This document shows positions 1 through 5,577 of a DNA stretch of 8,135 nt, piece by piece. Source of the stretch: Methanobacteriota archaeon (GTDB lineage: Archaea > Hydrothermarchaeota > Hydrothermarchaeia > Hydrothermarchaeales > JACRDW01); assembly GCA_016212785.1 (NCBI GenBank), contig JACRDW010000090.1, forward strand, positions 1 through 8,135, written 5' to 3'. The first letter of the stretch is position 1. Each line of letters opens with the position of its first letter. Below the pieces are notes generated by a model that had not been told where the DNA came from, did no database searches, and saw only the letters and a program-made list of their open reading frames with translations. The translations under genes and the position numbers were made by a program.

Positions 1-1
1 G

Positions 2-265
2 CGAATAGGAAAGCGCATGGTGGAAGAAAGACTCGCAGCCTGCGCAAATGTTATTGAGAAGGTGCATTCTTTATACTGGTGGAAGGGAAAATTAGAAGAG
101 AGCGGCGAAGCTGTGCTCCTGCTCAAGACCAAAAAAGATAAAATCAAAAAAATTATTGCAATGGTAAAAAAGCTGCACAGCTATGAAAACCCTGCAATTG
201 TTGCATTTCCGATTTTGGAAGGCAGCGAAGAGTATCTAAAATGGATTGAAGGAGAGATAAGATGA
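2..265 (+). CDS. cutA: CutA1-like divalent-cation tolerance protein, 5' end cut off by the window
   Basis: CutA1 is a small trimeric cytosolic protein of ferredoxin-like fold, first linked to copper tolerance in E. coli; its real role in archaea is unclear. The translation carries the family's hallmarks: a VEERLAACANV segment near the start, the YWWKGK-(x)-E-(x)-EAVLLLKT core, and the C-terminal HSYENPAIVAFPI...YLKWI stretch. The family is usually about 100-110 residues. The frame is open to the left edge: the codons before the ATG at 17 read RIGKR, which continues the conserved helix. So the ATG at 17 is probably an internal Met and the real start lies outside the window, about 15-20 residues upstream. 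The stop overlaps the next start by 4 bp (ATGA at 262-265), which suggests co-translation. The family call is firm; the metal-tolerance role is known only by family. Confidence 0.93.
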   Translation, partial: RIGKRMVEERLAACANVIEKVHSLYWWKGKLEESGEAVLLLKTKKDKIKKIIAMVKKLHSYENPAIVAFPILEGSEEYLKWIEGEIR

Positions 266-450
266 CGAGAAAACAGAAAAAGAAGGTTCCAAGAAAAAAA
301 ACTGAGAGCGAGCTGGCGTGGCTCAAAATCAAGGGAAAATATCCAAATTGCATAGGAAGCTATCCGGAGTGTCCCCCGAAAATTGAGGACAAAGCTAACC
401 CTCCTGACGAGTGCCGTCTCTGCCCTGTTTACATGGAGTGGAAGAGATAG
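262..450 (+). CDS. Small four-cysteine protein of unknown function (possible zinc-binding)
   Basis: This 62-residue protein is not one I recognise. It has a very basic N-terminus (residues 3-13, mostly Lys/Arg), then a cysteine-rich half with Cys30, Cys37, Cys51 and Cys54 (CX6CX13CX2C). That could bind one zinc ion or a small Fe-S cluster; the final CRLCP looks like a zinc knuckle. There is no membrane segment or signal peptide. The start is supported by a GGAG Shine-Dalgarno at 251-254, 7 bases upstream, and by the 4-bp ATGA overlap with cutA. It ends 9 bp before the transglutaminase-like gene, so the three probably form one transcript. The spacing and overlap make it very likely to be a real gene; metal binding is inference from cysteine spacing alone. 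Confidence 0.75.
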   Translation: MTRKQKKKVPRKKTESELAWLKIKGKYPNCIGSYPECPPKIEDKANPPDECRLCPVYMEWKR

Positions 451-459
451 CTTGCGGCT

Positions 460-1176
460 ATGAAACTTAAATTAGGAATCGCCTTTATCTGCATTGCTTT
501 CCTTATAATTCTCTGGAATATTTCTGAATTTAGTAAGGTTGATGTTTCTTTAGCGTCGCTTCTCTCAACCGAGGCAAGTGATGTGGAGGCAAACTATACA
601 TACACTGAGAGTGCAGAGCCGGGAGGAGAAATATCGGTTACATCAATCCTTCAGAATAATGATAGATTTCCTGCTTCGTTTAATATTACTCTTTATGTCA
701 GGGAGCAACTTGGAAGAGTTATTACTCAGGAATCGCTCTCGGGGTCGGTTAGTCCTCACCAATCGCAAACTACCTCATTAAGTTTATTAATCCCGTCTCG
801 GACTCAACCCGGGGATTATCTCTTAGAGGGAAGTTTGAAATTCGGAAAAAAGGAGTTTGTGCTCGGTCCGGTAAATGTCTCTATAAAATCCTTAGTGAAG
901 ATTGCGGATGTGATCTCCTTACCGAGACCTACCCAAGAAACGATAACCAGATATTATGAGTGGGAGTATGGCAGAAGTAAATGGAACTGGAATTTAACAA
1001 TTCCGGGGTCTCTGTATGGCTATTATAAAAATAAGCCCAGACCTCCAACTGGAGATTATTCTGTTTACGTAACTGATCCATATGACGACCAGTACATCGG
1101 GAAACTTGTAGAAGCTATTGATAGGGTGGCGATAAAAGAGGGGCTTGCCGAGCATGAAAAATTAACCTGGCGATAG
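460..1176 (+). CDS. N-terminal part of a membrane-anchored transglutaminase-like protein (frame broken at its 3' end)
   Basis: This is the first 238-residue reading frame of what is almost certainly one split gene. Residues 4-20 form a hydrophobic membrane anchor after two lysines, which predicts an outside-facing protein. Residues 45-140 look like an Ig-like/CARDB-type beta-sandwich (alternating hydrophobics, polar turns). Several Asn-X-Ser/Thr sequons (for example NIT, NVS, NLT) fit a cell-surface protein. Residues 160-230 are a Trp/Tyr-rich lead-in (YYEWEYG...WNWNLTIP, then VYVTDPYDDQYI) that precedes the transglutaminase core in archaeal homologues. The last good residues are EHEK (231-234); the final LTWR before the TAG is out-of-frame sequence. 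The ATG at 460 is 9 bp after the previous stop and directly precedes the anchor, though no strong Shine-Dalgarno is visible. Confidence 0.8.
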   Translation: MKLKLGIAFICIAFLIILWNISEFSKVDVSLASLLSTEASDVEANYTYTESAEPGGEISVTSILQNNDRFPASFNITLYVREQLGRVITQESLSGSVSPHQSQTTSLSLLIPSRTQPGDYLLEGSLKFGKKEFVLGPVNVSIKSLVKIADVISLPRPTQETITRYYEWEYGRSKWNWNLTIPGSLYGYYKNKPRPPTGDYSVYVTDPYDDQYIGKLVEAIDRVAIKEGLAEHEKLTWR

Positions 1177-1182
1177 CTTTTG
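1155..1182 (+). other. Frameshift site splitting the transglutaminase-like gene
   Basis: The upstream frame reads GAG CAT GAA AAA TTA and stops at 1174-1176. The downstream frame becomes meaningful from the A-run at 1157-1161, giving INLAIAFVQSLPY. Reading AAA (1159-1161) and then re-using base 1161 as the first base of ATT restores a seamless protein, so the gene appears to lack one A in a run of five. No classic X-XXY-YYZ slippery heptamer sits in the right phase: P-site GAA would slip onto TGA. No obvious stem or pseudoknot follows. A true deletion or a homopolymer sequencing error is therefore likelier than programmed -1 frameshifting, though polymerase slippage on the A-run remains possible. 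Confidence 0.8.
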
Positions 1183-1823
1183 TGCAGAGCCTTCCCTACA
1201 CGCCGGACAATGTGACAACTAAATTTGACGAGTATCCCAGGTATCCGATAGAAACTCTGGCAGATAATGGAGGCGATTGTGAGGACGCCTCAATATTAAC
1301 TGCTGCCCTTCTCAGCAACATGGGCTATAAGGTTATCCTAATCTCACCGCCAGAGCACATGGCTGTGGGAATCCACATAGAAGGTGCTTATGGCTCTTAC
1401 TACGAGATAGAGGGAAGGAAATACTTTTATCTGGAGACCACTGGAAAAGGCTGGAAAATTGGTGAGATTCCAGAAGAATATAGAGGCGCTGAGGTAAAGA
1501 TATATCAGCTCATTCCTAAACCTGTCCTAACACACAAATGGACTGCACTCCAAAGGGGCTATGTCTTAACGTTAAATGTAACTGTTAAAAATGTCGGAAC
1601 TGCGGCTGCAAATAACGTGAAAGTTTATGCTGCCTTTGACGCTGGCGAAGGGCATGTTTATAACCCAAAAGAGAGCAAAAGCTTTAATTTGAATGCTGAT
1701 GCCGAAGCTGAGATAACGCTGTATCTGGATGTTCCGAGGGAGAAGCATACGAGGCTAATCGTTAAAATACTGAGCAATATATATTTGATGGATACCAGCT
1801 ATTCTGAATGGTTCCAGACATAA
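1182..1823 (+). CDS. C-terminal part of the same protein: transglutaminase-like catalytic domain plus CARDB-like domain
   Basis: This frame holds the catalytic half. The GGDCED motif has the nucleophile Cys33 (TGT at 1278-1280). PPEHMAVG supplies His59 (CAC at 1356-1358), and YFYLETT offers an acidic residue (Glu85) where a transglutaminase-like fold expects the third triad member. Residues 117-205 resemble a CARDB/Ig-like domain (LTLNVTVKNVGTAAANNVKVYA). The superfamily includes cysteine proteases and amidases as well as cross-linking enzymes, so the reaction is unknown. The GTG at 1182 is only a nominal start: it lacks a Shine-Dalgarno, and the frame is open back to 1158, where KINLAIAF joins perfectly to EHEK of the upstream frame. 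With the frame restored the protein would be about 454 residues, with Cys274, His300 and Glu326. It ends 4 bp from the end of lysS. Confidence 0.85.
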   Translation: MQSLPYTPDNVTTKFDEYPRYPIETLADNGGDCEDASILTAALLSNMGYKVILISPPEHMAVGIHIEGAYGSYYEIEGRKYFYLETTGKGWKIGEIPEEYRGAEVKIYQLIPKPVLTHKWTALQRGYVLTLNVTVKNVGTAAANNVKVYAAFDAGEGHVYNPKESKSFNLNADAEAEITLYLDVPREKHTRLIVKILSNIYLMDTSYSEWFQT

Positions 1824-1827
1824 CTAT

Positions 1828-3447
1828 TTACCCGCTGACTTCTCTAAATCTCTTTATCACCCACTTCCTGTCCAGCGATGCGATGAGCGCACCCGCCTTC
1901 GGTCCCTTGGTTTTTCCAGTCGTCGAAAGATATACTGCCTGAAAAGCCTCGCTGAGCGGGATTTTCATTTCGTTTGCAACCTGATAAACCTGCACTTGTA
2001 TTTCTTCAGCTGATCTATCTTTTTCTAACCAAGCCGCAAGTTTTTGCAGCAATTCTTTTTGTCTGCCGCTGAGCTGGGCTTTAATCTTCTCTACGTCTAC
2101 GCTAAGGCTTATCCTCGCTTCTTCCGGAGCGTACTTCTGCGCCCAGTTCCTCGCAAGCTCAATTCTCTTTAAAATCAGGCTGCGGTTTTTTTCCTCGTAA
2201 TGTCCTGAGTGCTTCAAGCTACTTATTATTGCGTCCTCGCCCGGGAAAACCTGTGAAATTAGGGCAGCGTGTGAAAACGGCAGGCTCACCGGCTTATCTA
2301 TGCCGCCGAGCTGGGAAATTTCATACAGCCTTCTCATGTGTTTTATTTCCTTACTGTCTTCTTTTTTCTCAAAATAAATTCTTGCGTGCTCGTCGTACTC
2401 GTCGTACAAATTCGGCAGGTCTTTCCAGGAAAAGCTCCTGGTTTTCATGAGCTTCTTGTTGTAGAAGAATCTCAGCAGCTGAGTCGGAGCAGCGCTCAGC
2501 CAGTCTTTTGGATAAACAACATTTCCGAGCGATGCTGACATCTTTTTGCCATCTATCACGAGATGCTCGTAGAAAATCGGCACCGGCGACGGAAAGTCGA
2601 ATATTCTCTCAACGATTCCTGCGTTTACCCACCACGCCGAAGTGGGAACGACGTACTCCTTGCCTGCGCCCTCGGCAGCGATTTTCCATCTTGCCCACTG
2701 CGCAGCCCACTCACCCTTCCACAAAAGCTTACCCCTGTCTCTGAGCGGATTGGCTTCGCCCTCGTAGCCGCAGCCAAGGGCGACCTGGGTTTCGAAAGAG
2801 TAGTCCTCGCACTTGTACGCTACTTTATTTTCTTCAATCTCCTTTATCCTCGGCGTTATTACCTTGCCGCAGCCTTTGCATCTCGGCACCCACGGGCTCC
2901 ATCCACGCTTCAGGGGAGTCTCTCTGTATTTGTTCTGTATTTCTATGATTTTCTCAAGATTATCCAATATAGCCCTGATGTAAGGCTTGAAATTTCCCTT
3001 CCTGTATTCTTCACTCATCGAATACTTGGCAATTTTCGCATCCACGAATTCGTCAATAACCTCTAAATATTCCGAGACGTGGTGCTCTGCGTAAGAGGAG
3101 TGACAGCCCCAGGGATCCAGAATCTCGCTCACAGGCATGCCGAGATATTTTGAGAATTCTCCAGGCACGCCTTCAGGTATCTTCCTCAGCGGGTCCATGT
3201 CTTCTGCTACCCATATCATCTCCGAATCATGACTGTGCTCCTTAAGTGCTCTGCACACGGACTCGCTGCGAATGGTATCGCTCAGCCTTCCTATGTGCAG
3301 CACTCCGGAAATCGAAGCAGAAGTTTTTATCGTGTACTTTTTGAACTCAGGAATTTTCTTATCTAAGTAGTGGAATTTTTTCCTGTCCGCGATTTCTTCT
3401 GCCTTCTGGTCTGCCCAGAAAAGTGATTCTTTCTCCATGCCTAACAT
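1828..3447 (-). CDS. lysS: Lysyl-tRNA synthetase, class I
   Basis: This enzyme charges tRNA-Lys with lysine in the cytosol. It is the class I (Rossmann-fold) form found in most Euryarchaeota and some bacteria, unrelated in fold to class II LysRS. The HIGH-type motif is HIGR at residues 51-54 (ISGVLHIGR), and the KMSKS-type loop is KMSAS at 302-306. Cys190/Cys193 (CKGC) with Cys213 and Cys226 form a likely zinc site inserted in the catalytic half. The C-terminal helical region (about 380-539) is the anticodon-binding part. The length of 539 residues is normal and the gene looks intact. The start may be Met1 (3447) or Met4 (3438); no clear Shine-Dalgarno precedes either, and a TATA-like element close upstream suggests a very short leader. 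It is transcribed divergently from the radical SAM operon and converges on the transglutaminase-like gene. Confidence 0.97.
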   Translation of the reverse strand: MLGMEKESLFWADQKAEEIADRKKFHYLDKKIPEFKKYTIKTSASISGVLHIGRLSDTIRSESVCRALKEHSHDSEMIWVAEDMDPLRKIPEGVPGEFSKYLGMPVSEILDPWGCHSSYAEHHVSEYLEVIDEFVDAKIAKYSMSEEYRKGNFKPYIRAILDNLEKIIEIQNKYRETPLKRGWSPWVPRCKGCGKVITPRIKEIEENKVAYKCEDYSFETQVALGCGYEGEANPLRDRGKLLWKGEWAAQWARWKIAAEGAGKEYVVPTSAWWVNAGIVERIFDFPSPVPIFYEHLVIDGKKMSASLGNVVYPKDWLSAAPTQLLRFFYNKKLMKTRSFSWKDLPNLYDEYDEHARIYFEKKEDSKEIKHMRRLYEISQLGGIDKPVSLPFSHAALISQVFPGEDAIISSLKHSGHYEEKNRSLILKRIELARNWAQKYAPEEARISLSVDVEKIKAQLSGRQKELLQKLAAWLEKDRSAEEIQVQVYQVANEMKIPLSEAFQAVYLSTTGKTKGPKAGALIASLDRKWVIKRFREVSG

Positions 3448-3459
3448 TTATCTTGCTGC

Positions 3460-3486
3460 ATACTTATAACTTATAGCATATAAGGA
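3460..3486 (-). promoter_or_regulatory. Putative archaeal promoter (TATA-like region) of lysS
   Basis: On the - strand the AT-rich stretch upstream of lysS contains CTTATATG (3484-3477) and, closer in, TATAAGTTATAAGT (3475-3462). A TATA box centred near 3481 would start transcription near 3455 and leave a leader of roughly 9 bases before Met1. The inner candidate would fit a leaderless start near Met4. Both fit the lack of a Shine-Dalgarno. A repeat element (3491-3500) lies just upstream, so lysS may share regulation with the divergent operon. Confidence 0.5.
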
Positions 3487-3490
3487 GGTT

Positions 3491-3576
3491 GACGTAGGGG
3501 AAAAAATTTGACGTAGGTGGTTATATACGCCAGCATTAATGACCACCTACGTCTGGTTTTCCTGCCCACCTGCGTC
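3491..3576. repeat. Four copies of a GACGTAGGTGG-like element in the lysS/radical SAM intergenic region
   Basis: Copy 1, GACGTAGGGG, is at 3491-3500, and copy 2, GACGTAGGTGGT, at 3510-3521; both are on the + strand. Copy 3 (3542-3553) is the exact reverse complement of copy 2. Copy 4 (3565-3576) is an inverted copy reading GACGCAGGTGGG on the - strand. Copies 2 and 3 form a perfect 12-bp inverted repeat around a 20-bp centre that contains the TATA-like sequence TTATATA. The copies in each direct pair are spaced 19 bp and 23 bp apart, about two helical turns. An A/T tract (AAAAAATTT, 3501-3509) separates copies 1 and 2. This layout suggests binding sites for a transcription regulator acting on one or both divergent genes. 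An RNA hairpin or a decayed small mobile element are alternatives. Confidence 0.75.
3519..3531 (+). promoter_or_regulatory. Putative TATA box of the radical SAM-panE operon
   Basis: The sequence GGTTATATACGCC sits between the arms of the 12-bp inverted repeat. A start of transcription about 25 bp downstream would fall near 3548-3552, inside repeat copy 3, and leave a leader of about 35-40 bases before the ATG at 3587. A regulator bound at copies 2 and 3 would block both TATA recognition and the start site. This also argues against translation from the ATG at 3539, which would lie upstream of the transcript's 5' end. Confidence 0.5.
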
Positions 3577-3586
3577 TGTGTCCAGC

Positions 3587-4672
3587 ATGATTAAAAAAGT
3601 TTATTCGAATCGCTACCTTGGCACGCTTCCAAAAGGCTGCAAATTATGTATGAAAGGTGCAAAGCTCGTAGTTTTCGTCTCCGGCATATGCTCCAAAAAA
3701 TGTTTCTATTGCCCAATATCGCTGAAGAAGAAAAACAAGGACCGGAGCTGGGTTAACGAAAGACCTGTCAAAAAACCGAGCGACGTAACTCATGAGGCAA
3801 TACGAATGAGTGCATTAGGCGCAGGAATGACAGGCGGCGACCCTGACCTCAGCTTGGAAAAAACCCTCGGGTACATGAGGCCCCTGAAAAAAGAATTCGG
3901 TAAAAAATTTCACATCCACATGTACACTTCGAATGCGCTGGATAAAGAAATGCTGAGAAAGCTGAAAAACGCTGGACTGGACGAGCTCAGATTCCATATA
4001 ACAGACAACGGAGAAATATGGAATTCTATCAAAAATTCCGCAGAAATGGACATGTGCACAGGAGTTGAAATCCCGGTTATACCAGGGCAGCACGACAGAA
4101 TACTTGAGATTGCGAGGAAGCTGAGCGGAATAGAAGGCAGCTTTTTAAATTTGAACGAGCTTGAGTTTTCCGAAACGAATTTAAGAGAATTCAAGAAGAG
4201 GAATTTTGAGCTGAAAAGCGAGACTTCCTACGCCGTCAAGGGGAGCGAAGAGACTGCACTTAAAATTTTGGCATTGTGCAAAAATTTTAAACTGAATATT
4301 TACTACTGTTCCTCTGCATACAAAGACTCTGTGCAGCTCAGAAAGAGGCTGCTGAGGACCGCAAAAAACACTGCAAAGGATTATGAAGAGGTCAGCGAAG
4401 ATGGACTGCTTTTGAAAGGAGTTATAGCGGTAGAAAAACCAACACTTGAAAAACTAAGTGCTCTTAGAAAAAATTTGATTAAAGAATTTAAAATACCTGA
4501 GAATTTAATTACGGTAGATAAGGAGAAAATGAGGCTCGAAACGTCTGTTGAGATTTCAGAAAAACTGTCAGAGATGTATAAAAAAAGAGGATTGAAATAT
4601 TTTTTGGTAGAAGAATATCCGACGAGCGACAGACTGGAGACTGATGTAGTGCCTCTGGAGGTGAGTGAATGA
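3587..4672 (+). CDS. Radical SAM protein of unknown function (related to pyruvate formate-lyase activating enzymes)
   Basis: Radical SAM enzymes use a [4Fe-4S] cluster and S-adenosylmethionine to start radical chemistry. The cluster motif CSKKCFYC (CX3CX2C; Cys35, Cys39, Cys42) is intact. It is followed by the GGE-like motif TGGDP at 82-86 and by HIHMYTSNALD and ELRFHIT, which fit strands of the partial TIM barrel. An earlier CKLC pair (Cys18, Cys21) could hold another metal. The closest grouping I recall is the archaeal COG2108 type, whose substrate is unknown. I chose the ATG at 3587 (361 residues): MIKKVYSNRYLG begins the conserved-looking part, whereas the 16 extra residues from an ATG at 3539 would be encoded by the repeat elements. 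No clear Shine-Dalgarno precedes 3587; a GTG at 3578 is possible. The stop overlaps panE by 4 bp. Confidence 0.88.
   Translation: MIKKVYSNRYLGTLPKGCKLCMKGAKLVVFVSGICSKKCFYCPISLKKKNKDRSWVNERPVKKPSDVTHEAIRMSALGAGMTGGDPDLSLEKTLGYMRPLKKEFGKKFHIHMYTSNALDKEMLRKLKNAGLDELRFHITDNGEIWNSIKNSAEMDMCTGVEIPVIPGQHDRILEIARKLSGIEGSFLNLNELEFSETNLREFKKRNFELKSETSYAVKGSEETALKILALCKNFKLNIYYCSSAYKDSVQLRKRLLRTAKNTAKDYEEVSEDGLLLKGVIAVEKPTLEKLSALRKNLIKEFKIPENLITVDKEKMRLETSVEISEKLSEMYKKRGLKYFLVEEYPTSDRLETDVVPLEVSE
4657..4664 (+). promoter_or_regulatory. Strong Shine-Dalgarno for the panE-type gene
   Basis: GGAGGTGA, inside the last codons of the radical SAM gene, is an excellent match to the anti-Shine-Dalgarno of archaeal 16S rRNA. 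It lies 4 bases before the ATG at 4669. With the ATGA overlap it supports coupled translation. Confidence 0.8.
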
Positions 4673-5577
4673 AGGTTGCGGTAATGGGGGCAGGCGCAGT
4701 CGGAGGATACTTCGGAGGTGTTCTGGCTAAAAATGGTGCAGATATTACGCTAATCGCACGAGGAAAACACCTGGAGGCGATGAGAAAAGAAGGGCTTCAT
4801 ATCAAGAGCTACAGAGGAGATTTTAGAGTAGATGTTAGGGCAGCTTCGGACCCGGAAGAAGTAGGTCCCGTGGAGCTGATTATATTTACAGTGAAAGCCT
4901 ACGATACCGAAGGGGCAATAGGACTATGCAGCCCGATGATTCAAAAAAATACGTGCATTCTCAGCTTGCAGAACGGCATCGACAACGACGAGAAGATCGC
5001 TGGAGCAGTCGGCTGGGAGAAGGTCATAGGAGGCGTTGCATACATAGGAGTCAGCGTCGAGGAGCCGGGAGTCATATGCCACTCTGCGGCAGGGAAAATC
5101 GCGCTTGGAGAAGTAGACAGGAAGATAACGCACCGCATAAGGAGAATCGCAGAAATGTTTTCTTCAGCTGGTGTACCCTGTGAGATATCCGAGGATATAA
5201 TAAAACTCAAGTGGAAAAAACTGGTGTGGAATGCTGCATTTAATGCGCTGACGACTATTACAAGAGCAAGCGTGGCTGAGGTTTTAAGCGATGCAAAGCT
5301 GATGGAGATTGCAGTTGCTGCGATGCATGAGGTCATAGAAGTTGCGCAAAAAAAAGGCATAGATATAGACGAGGCTGCAATTCAGGATGCTCTGACGCTG
5401 TCAAAGAACGTAGGCGACTTCAAAACATCGATGCTGCAGGATTTTGAGTCTGGCAGGAAAACAGAGGTGGAAGCTCTGAATGGGATAGTTTTAAGGAAGG
5501 GGAGAGAGGCAAACGTCAAAACGCCTGTAAATCAGTGCTTGTATTCGCTGGTATCGTTTATGGAGAAAAAACGATGA
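4669..5577 (+). CDS. panE: 2-dehydropantoate 2-reductase (ketopantoate reductase)
   Basis: PanE reduces 2-dehydropantoate to pantoate with NAD(P)H, a step towards phosphopantothenate and coenzyme A. The N-terminal Rossmann motif GAGAVG is at residues 7-12, and Arg31 sits where the family usually contacts the 2'-phosphate of NADP. VKAYDT (Lys76) and LQNGID (Asn102) match conserved cofactor and substrate positions. The C-terminal helical domain has WKKLVWNAAFNALT, in which Lys184 is the likely catalytic lysine and Asn188 the partner Asn. SMLQDFESGRKTEVEALNG is the family's substrate-binding signature. The length of 302 residues is typical and nothing is missing. It lies between the radical SAM and dehydrogenase genes with 4-bp overlaps on both sides. 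Paralogues with other 2-oxo acid substrates exist, so pantoate synthesis is likely but not certain. Confidence 0.92.
   Translation: MKVAVMGAGAVGGYFGGVLAKNGADITLIARGKHLEAMRKEGLHIKSYRGDFRVDVRAASDPEEVGPVELIIFTVKAYDTEGAIGLCSPMIQKNTCILSLQNGIDNDEKIAGAVGWEKVIGGVAYIGVSVEEPGVICHSAAGKIALGEVDRKITHRIRRIAEMFSSAGVPCEISEDIIKLKWKKLVWNAAFNALTTITRASVAEVLSDAKLMEIAVAAMHEVIEVAQKKGIDIDEAAIQDALTLSKNVGDFKTSMLQDFESGRKTEVEALNGIVLRKGREANVKTPVNQCLYSLVSFMEKKR

Noticed and set aside
1156..1162. Programmed -1 ribosomal frameshift at GAAAAAT
   Set aside because: The phase does not fit an X-XXY-YYZ slippery site and no clear downstream structure is visible; a simple indel explains it better, although slippage is not excluded.
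2229..3066. Several + strand ORFs opposite lysS (for example 2563-3066)
   Set aside because: They are shadows of the lysS coding strand: low-complexity translations, no Shine-Dalgarno, and no recognisable domains.
3491..3576. A minimal CRISPR array
   Set aside because: The copies are in opposite orientations, only about 10-12 bp long, with unequal spacing, and no cas genes are nearby.
3539..3586. Upstream ATG at 3539 as the start of the radical SAM gene, adding 16 residues
   Set aside because: The extra residues are encoded by the inverted repeat elements, lie at or before the likely transcription start, and do not look like part of the conserved protein; the ATG at 3587 begins the recognisable sequence.
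4941..5360. A 139-residue - strand ORF opposite panE, with similar ones opposite the dehydrogenase (5801-6211)
   Set aside because: Both mirror strongly supported enzymes on the other strand and have no family features.
5535..5573. Upstream ATG at 5535 as the start of the 2-hydroxyacid dehydrogenase
   Set aside because: It lies inside panE, adds 13 residues unlike the family, and ignores the ATG at 5574 that fits the 4-bp overlap, the Shine-Dalgarno and the family's N-terminus.
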